A stretch of DNA of 9,806 bases from Planctomycetes bacterium UBA1662 (GTDB lineage: Bacteria > Planctomycetota > UBA8108). The stretch covers positions 1,962 to 11,767 of the forward strand of contig DCKY01000021.1 in NCBI GenBank assembly GCA_002320775.1. The letters are read 5' to 3'. Below are positions 6,181-9,806 of this stretch, piece after piece (within the stretch, counting starts at the first letter, position 1; every line of letters starts with the position of its first letter). The notes below the pieces were generated by a model. The model was not told the origin of the DNA. It saw only the letters and a program-made list of their open reading frames with translations, and ran no database searches. Position numbers and translations under genes: made by a program.

Positions 6181-7164
6181 ATGACAGACACGCTTATCAT
6201 TATCCAGGCGACGAGCAACGAGCTCAGCAAGTCGGACCTCGCGGCCGCGGGCTTTGGCCGGGAGGCGGCGGCCGCCTCCGGCGGCTCCTTCGACATCCTG
6301 CTTCTCGGGCCTTCCGCCGCAGCTCTATCCGCGGAGGTGGCCGGACTCGGCGGAGGTACGGTGTTTACCATGAGCTCTGCCGAGCTGGAGGTCTACACGG
6401 CCGAGGCTTTCGCCGCCGCGGCGGCAGCCTTTCTCTCCGGCCATCCGTACCGCCTGACGGCGGCGGCGACCAGCTCGGCCACCAAGGAGTATTTTCCCCG
6501 CCTTGCGGCGCTCCTCGATGTGCCGATGGCCAGTGATGTATTGAAGGTGGAGAGTGTCGATCCGCAGAAGGCAGTCCTGACGCGCGCTGTTTTCGTCGGC
6601 AACCTGCTGGCGACCGTCGAGCTGGAGGCGCCGCAGGCGCTGGTGACCTGCCGCTCGAGCGAGTTTGCGCCGCCAGCCTCGGGAGGCGAGAGCTCCGCGG
6701 TAGAGCCCGTCGATGCGCCGACCGCCCTGGCGAGTCCAGGCAAGGTCTTCGTCGGGCTGGAGGCGGCCAGCTCGGATCGCCCGGATCTCAAGGAGGCTGA
6801 CATCATCGTTTCCGTTGGCCGGGGGACCCGGGGGCCTGATGAGGGTATTCCTCTGTGCGAGAGGCTGGCGGATGTTCTTGGCGCGGCCCTGGGCGCGACC
6901 CGGGCGGTCGTTGATGCCGGCTGGCTTGCGAATGAATTCCAGATCGGGCAGACCGGGAAAATCGTCGCCCCTGAGGTCTATGTGGCGATCGGGCTCTCGG
7001 GGTCTATCCAGCACCTGGCCGGAATGAGAAACTCCAAGACGATTGTCGCGATCAACAAGGACCCCGAGGCGCCGATTTTCGAGGTCGCGGACCTTGGCCT
7101 GGTGGCTGATCTTTTTGATGCGGTCCCGGAGCTGACCGCGGCGCTCGAGAGCCGGGGTGGATAA
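6181..7164 (+). CDS. etfA: Electron transfer flavoprotein, alpha subunit
   Basis: A complete 327-residue protein of normal EtfA length. The C-terminal FAD domain is very well conserved: R241 (ATRAVVDAG), the G256-Q-T-G-K260 loop, GLSGSIQHLAG with H278, and NKDPEAPIF (292-300). R241, T258 and H278 align with the Arg, Thr and His that contact the flavin in human ETFA. The N-terminal half (1 to about 190) is the expected Rossmann-like domain but is more divergent and unusually alanine-rich (AFAAAAAAFL around 78-87). The ATG at 6181 has only a weak CAGG upstream; etfB lies 48 nt before it, and the stop overlaps the next gene by 8 nt, so the operon is tight. The protein binds the catalytic FAD of the EtfAB dimer and should hand electrons to the membrane FeS protein encoded next. 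Confidence 0.96.
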   Translation: MTDTLIIIQATSNELSKSDLAAAGFGREAAAASGGSFDILLLGPSAAALSAEVAGLGGGTVFTMSSAELEVYTAEAFAAAAAAFLSGHPYRLTAAATSSATKEYFPRLAALLDVPMASDVLKVESVDPQKAVLTRAVFVGNLLATVELEAPQALVTCRSSEFAPPASGGESSAVEPVDAPTALASPGKVFVGLEAASSDRPDLKEADIIVSVGRGTRGPDEGIPLCERLADVLGAALGATRAVVDAGWLANEFQIGQTGKIVAPEVYVAIGLSGSIQHLAGMRNSKTIVAINKDPEAPIFEVADLGLVADLFDAVPELTAALESRGG

Positions 7165-9175
7165 ATTGAACACGATCTTCGCGGCGACGGTCACCCGTGA
7201 GATTCTCTGGAACGTCCCAACCTGGGCGCGCGCGCTCATGTATATCCTCTTTCTTGCGGCCGCCGTGTTCTGTGTCCTGGGGATCGCGCGCCGCGTGAGG
7301 TCCTGGCGCCGCGGGCGTGAGGCCGGAGAGGCTGTTTCCCCGGGTAAGGCCTGGCGTCGACTCTGGCGGGACGCGGTTCTGCAGGTGAGGATCTGGCGCT
7401 CCGGCGCGGCCGGCCTGGGGCACGCGTTGGTCTTCTGGGGTTTCCTCGTACTCTTCCTCGGCACCTGCATCGTGGCCGTGGAGGACTACGGAAGCTGGCT
7501 CCTGGGTCGTGAACACCTCTTTTTCACCGGGACCTTTTACCTCGGGGTCTCTTTCGCGCTCGAGGTCTTCGGCATCTTTTTTCTCCTCGGTCTCGTGCTG
7601 GCGCTCTCTCGGAGGAGGTCCGGGGAACGGCTGCGCCCGCTGAGCCGCCCGGTAGACCTCGCGGTGTTGTGGCTGTTCCTGGTCATCGGCCTGAGCGGTT
7701 TCGCCACCGAGGGGCTGCGGATCGCGGCGGCGGGTGGCGGGCTGGAGAGCCATCCATTTGAGCGCTGGAGCTTTGTTGGCTGGTGGCTGGCGACCGGGCT
7801 GCAGGGCCTGGAGGTGAACGTCCTGACCAGCCTCCACCTGGGCTTCTGGGTGGGGCACATGGTTTTGTCGATGGTCTTCATCGCGCTGATACCGTATTGC
7901 AAGCTGCGGCATATCTTCTTCGCCCCGGTGAATATTGCTCTGCGTGAAGACCGCAAGGCCGGCAGGTATCTCGGGGTCTCGATGGAGGAGGTCGAGGAGA
8001 CCGGCCGCTACGGAGCGGCCGTGGCGTCGGATTTCACCCGCCGACAGCTCATGAGTTTTGATGCCTGCACCGAGTGCGCCCGCTGCCAGACCGTATGCCC
8101 GGCAACCGCCACCGGCAAGCCTCTCTCGCCTATGAAGGTCGTGCTGGATATTGCGGGTAGCTCCGAGGGGGGGGAGAGCCTGCATGGCGATGAGATCAGC
8201 CCGGACGTGCTCTGGGCCTGCACGAGCTGCGGGGCTTGCGTGGAGGAATGCCCGGTATATATAGACCAGCTTGGAGCGATTGTTGATCTTCGCCGACACC
8301 TGGTGGCTGAGGGAGAGATTCGCGGCAGCGCGCAGGCCGCCTTGAGGTCGGTCGCGGCGGCGGGTAATCCCTGGGGGATGCCGCGGGAGGACCGGGCCGA
8401 CTGGGCCGAGGGCCTTGGTGTGCCGACGATTGACGAGGTTGATTCTCCGGAGCTTCTCTTCTGGATCGGCTGTGCCGGAAGCTACGACAGGCGCAGCCGC
8501 AAGGTTACCGAGGCCATGGTGAGGATCCTGCAGGCGGCGGGTGTCAGGTTCGCTATTCTTGGGAAGGGCGAGTGCTGCACAGGAGATCCCGCTCGAAGGA
8601 TGGGAGATGAGTTCACCTACAACGAGCTGGCCGGGGCCAACATCGAGAGCCTGTCGGCGGCTACCTTTGAGCGCGTTCTCACAACCTGCCCCCATTGTTT
8701 CAACGCGATCCGCAACGAATATCCTGACCTTGGCGGCAATTACGACGTTGTCCACCATTCGGAGTTTATCGAGGAGCTGCTCGCTTCCGGCCGCCTGGTG
8801 CTCGAGGATGGGGCGGCGGTTCGTGGAACCCTGCACGACCCCTGCTACCTGGCTCGACAGAACGATGTCGTCGAGGCTCCGCGCTCGGTGTTGCGTTCGA
8901 CCGGCCTCGATGTGGTCGAGCCGGAGCAGTCCGGCAAGGAGGGCTTCTGCTGTGGGGCCGGGGGCGGCCGCATGTGGATGGAGGAAGACACGGGCGAGCG
9001 AATCAACTCCGAGCGCTGGAGTCAGCTGCAGGAGACTGACCCTGAGACCGTGGCCGTAGGTTGTCCCTTCTGCATGACGATGATGACCGATGCCCGCGAC
9101 GCCGTTGACAGCCCGGTCGAGGTAAAAGACATAGCCGAGCTGGTCGCTGAGCGTCTTCCCGGCTCGCCGGCCTGA
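7157..9175 (+). CDS. Membrane-bound heme/FeS oxidoreductase, probable EtfAB:quinone oxidoreductase (EMO-type)
   Basis: A 672-residue fusion. Residues 24-250 carry about five membrane helices of a NarI-like cytochrome b (roughly 24-44, 86-108, 126-150, 165-187, 228-248), with H89, H227, H234 and H252 as candidate heme ligands. Next is a ferredoxin domain with two classical [4Fe-4S] sets, C304/C307/C310/C314 and C355/C358/C361/C365. The C-terminal half holds two CCG domains like those of HdrB/HdrD: C439, C473-C474 and C511/C514, then C563, C598-C599 and C636/C639, suggesting a further FeS cluster. This order matches membrane proteins encoded beside etfAB in anaerobes and syntrophs, thought to pass electrons from EtfAB to (mena)quinone in place of ETF-QO; that role is inferred from architecture and position. 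The start is GTG at 7157, overlapping the etfA stop; TTG at 7166, with GGGGTGG just before it, is possible. Confidence 0.92.
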   Translation: MDKLNTIFAATVTREILWNVPTWARALMYILFLAAAVFCVLGIARRVRSWRRGREAGEAVSPGKAWRRLWRDAVLQVRIWRSGAAGLGHALVFWGFLVLFLGTCIVAVEDYGSWLLGREHLFFTGTFYLGVSFALEVFGIFFLLGLVLALSRRRSGERLRPLSRPVDLAVLWLFLVIGLSGFATEGLRIAAAGGGLESHPFERWSFVGWWLATGLQGLEVNVLTSLHLGFWVGHMVLSMVFIALIPYCKLRHIFFAPVNIALREDRKAGRYLGVSMEEVEETGRYGAAVASDFTRRQLMSFDACTECARCQTVCPATATGKPLSPMKVVLDIAGSSEGGESLHGDEISPDVLWACTSCGACVEECPVYIDQLGAIVDLRRHLVAEGEIRGSAQAALRSVAAAGNPWGMPREDRADWAEGLGVPTIDEVDSPELLFWIGCAGSYDRRSRKVTEAMVRILQAAGVRFAILGKGECCTGDPARRMGDEFTYNELAGANIESLSAATFERVLTTCPHCFNAIRNEYPDLGGNYDVVHHSEFIEELLASGRLVLEDGAAVRGTLHDPCYLARQNDVVEAPRSVLRSTGLDVVEPEQSGKEGFCCGAGGGRMWMEEDTGERINSERWSQLQETDPETVAVGCPFCMTMMTDARDAVDSPVEVKDIAELVAERLPGSPA

Positions 9176-9178
9176 GCG

Positions 9179-9806
9179 TCAGGACAGGATTTTTTCTCTC
9201 TTCCTGTCGTAGAGAGCTCCGTCGTGGCGTTCCGCCCTGATGGGCTCTCCCATGACCTCGATTTCGAAGTCGGTTTCTGACGTCAGCTCGGAGGGGATGT
9301 AGCCGTAGGCGATGGATTGGCCGACGGTATAGCCGTAGCCGCCGCTGGTCAACACGCCGAGAACCTCGCCTCCACGGGAGATAGTCTCGCCGCCGTTCAG
9401 CGGCCTGTATTCTTCAAGGGTGAAGCAGGAGAGCTTTCGAGTGATTCCCTGTTCTTTCGCCTCCGCAAGGGCCTCGCGGCCGATGAAGTCACCCTTGTCG
9501 AGGGCGACACAGAATCCGAGCCCCGCCTCCCAGGGGGTGTAGTCGGCGGTCAGGTCGGTGCTCCAGTAGCGGTAGCCTTTCTCGAGCCGACAGGATTCGA
9601 TCGCCCTGTAGCCGGCGTTGCGGACCCCCAGCGCCTTGCCGGCCTCCATGAGCAGGTCGTAGATCCCGGGCGCCGCTTCCATGGGCATGTGCAGTTCCCA
9701 GCCAAGCTCGCCGACGTAGGTTACCCTGAGGGCGAGAACCGGGGCTCCGGCGATTTCGATGGGGAGACAGGCTCCGAAGGGAAAGCTCCCGTTGTCGAGG
9801 GCGTCG
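9179..9806 (-). CDS. C-terminal end of a dimethylglycine/sarcosine dehydrogenase-like GcvT-domain protein (5' truncated)
   Basis: The frame is open from the right edge to the TGA at 9181-9179, giving 208 visible residues; the start lies outside the window. The visible part is the folate-binding aminomethyltransferase (GcvT) fold: RVTYVGELGWELH, AGYRAIESCRLEKGYRYW, then DYTPWEAGLGF and KGDFIGREAL, followed by the GcvT C-terminal barrel (GGEVLGVLTSGGYGYTVGQS). The YRYW..DLT.DYTP.EAGLGF stretch is typical of the C-terminal half of dimethylglycine and sarcosine dehydrogenases, where an N-terminal FAD oxidase domain demethylates the substrate and this domain transfers the one-carbon unit to tetrahydrofolate. 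Mitochondrial members reduce ETF, which fits the facing etfBA-EMO operon. A stand-alone glycine-cleavage T protein is less likely but cannot be excluded without the missing N-terminus. Confidence 0.85.
   Translation of the reverse strand, partial: DALDNGSFPFGACLPIEIAGAPVLALRVTYVGELGWELHMPMEAAPGIYDLLMEAGKALGVRNAGYRAIESCRLEKGYRYWSTDLTADYTPWEAGLGFCVALDKGDFIGREALAEAKEQGITRKLSCFTLEEYRPLNGGETISRGGEVLGVLTSGGYGYTVGQSIAYGYIPSELTSETDFEIEVMGEPIRAERHDGALYDRKREKILS

Noticed and set aside
6325..7470. Minus-strand open frame opposite etfA and the start of the next gene
   Set aside because: It spans two real genes, has no plausible domain, and is Arg-rich as expected for an antisense shadow.
7052..8836. Long minus-strand open frame (594 codons) opposite the membrane FeS protein gene
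   Set aside because: Low-complexity Arg/Pro/Gly/Glu-rich translation with no domain, opposite a gene with complete cysteine motifs and membrane helices.
1..9806. Mobile element, defence system or CRISPR
   Set aside because: No transposase, integrase, phage gene, nuclease or regularly spaced repeats were seen, and base usage looks even across the genes by eye.

Overview
The window is a stretch of high-G+C bacterial chromosome with nine protein-coding genes (seven complete, one cut at each edge) and no RNA gene, CRISPR array, insertion sequence or phage gene. The secreted proteins point to a planctomycete-like bacterium, though this is inference from family content: a lamin-tail plus dockerin-like protein end, a formylglycine sulfatase, and an exported squalene-cyclase-type repeat protein ending in PYRFLPIHER.

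Left part (1-3890): the 3' end of a large secreted LTD/dockerin protein runs rightward. It meets a leftward pair, an exported sulfatase followed 14 nt later by an HDDC2/YfbR-type HD phosphohydrolase. Upstream on the same strand is the exported cyclase-fold repeat protein. Between that gene and the sulfatase lies a 158-nt gap with a perfect 9-bp inverted repeat, a candidate promoter and a 12-bp palindrome.

Middle (3891-5273): a 156-nt divergent intergenic region separates the repeat protein from a rightward class I SAM methyltransferase with a C-terminal THUMP-like domain.

Right part (5380-9806): etfB, etfA and a membrane-bound FeS oxidoreductase form a tight rightward operon. The last is a fusion of a NarI-like cytochrome b, a 2x[4Fe-4S] ferredoxin domain and two CCG domains, resembling EtfAB:quinone oxidoreductase (EMO). 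Three bases after its stop, and facing it, is the C-terminal end of a GcvT-domain protein of the dimethylglycine/sarcosine dehydrogenase type. Mitochondrial dehydrogenases of that family pass electrons to ETF. The right part therefore reads as a possible route from N-methylated glycine oxidation through EtfAB and the membrane FeS/heme protein to quinone. This is the most coherent system in the window, but its parts belong to known families and nothing here is clearly a new system.
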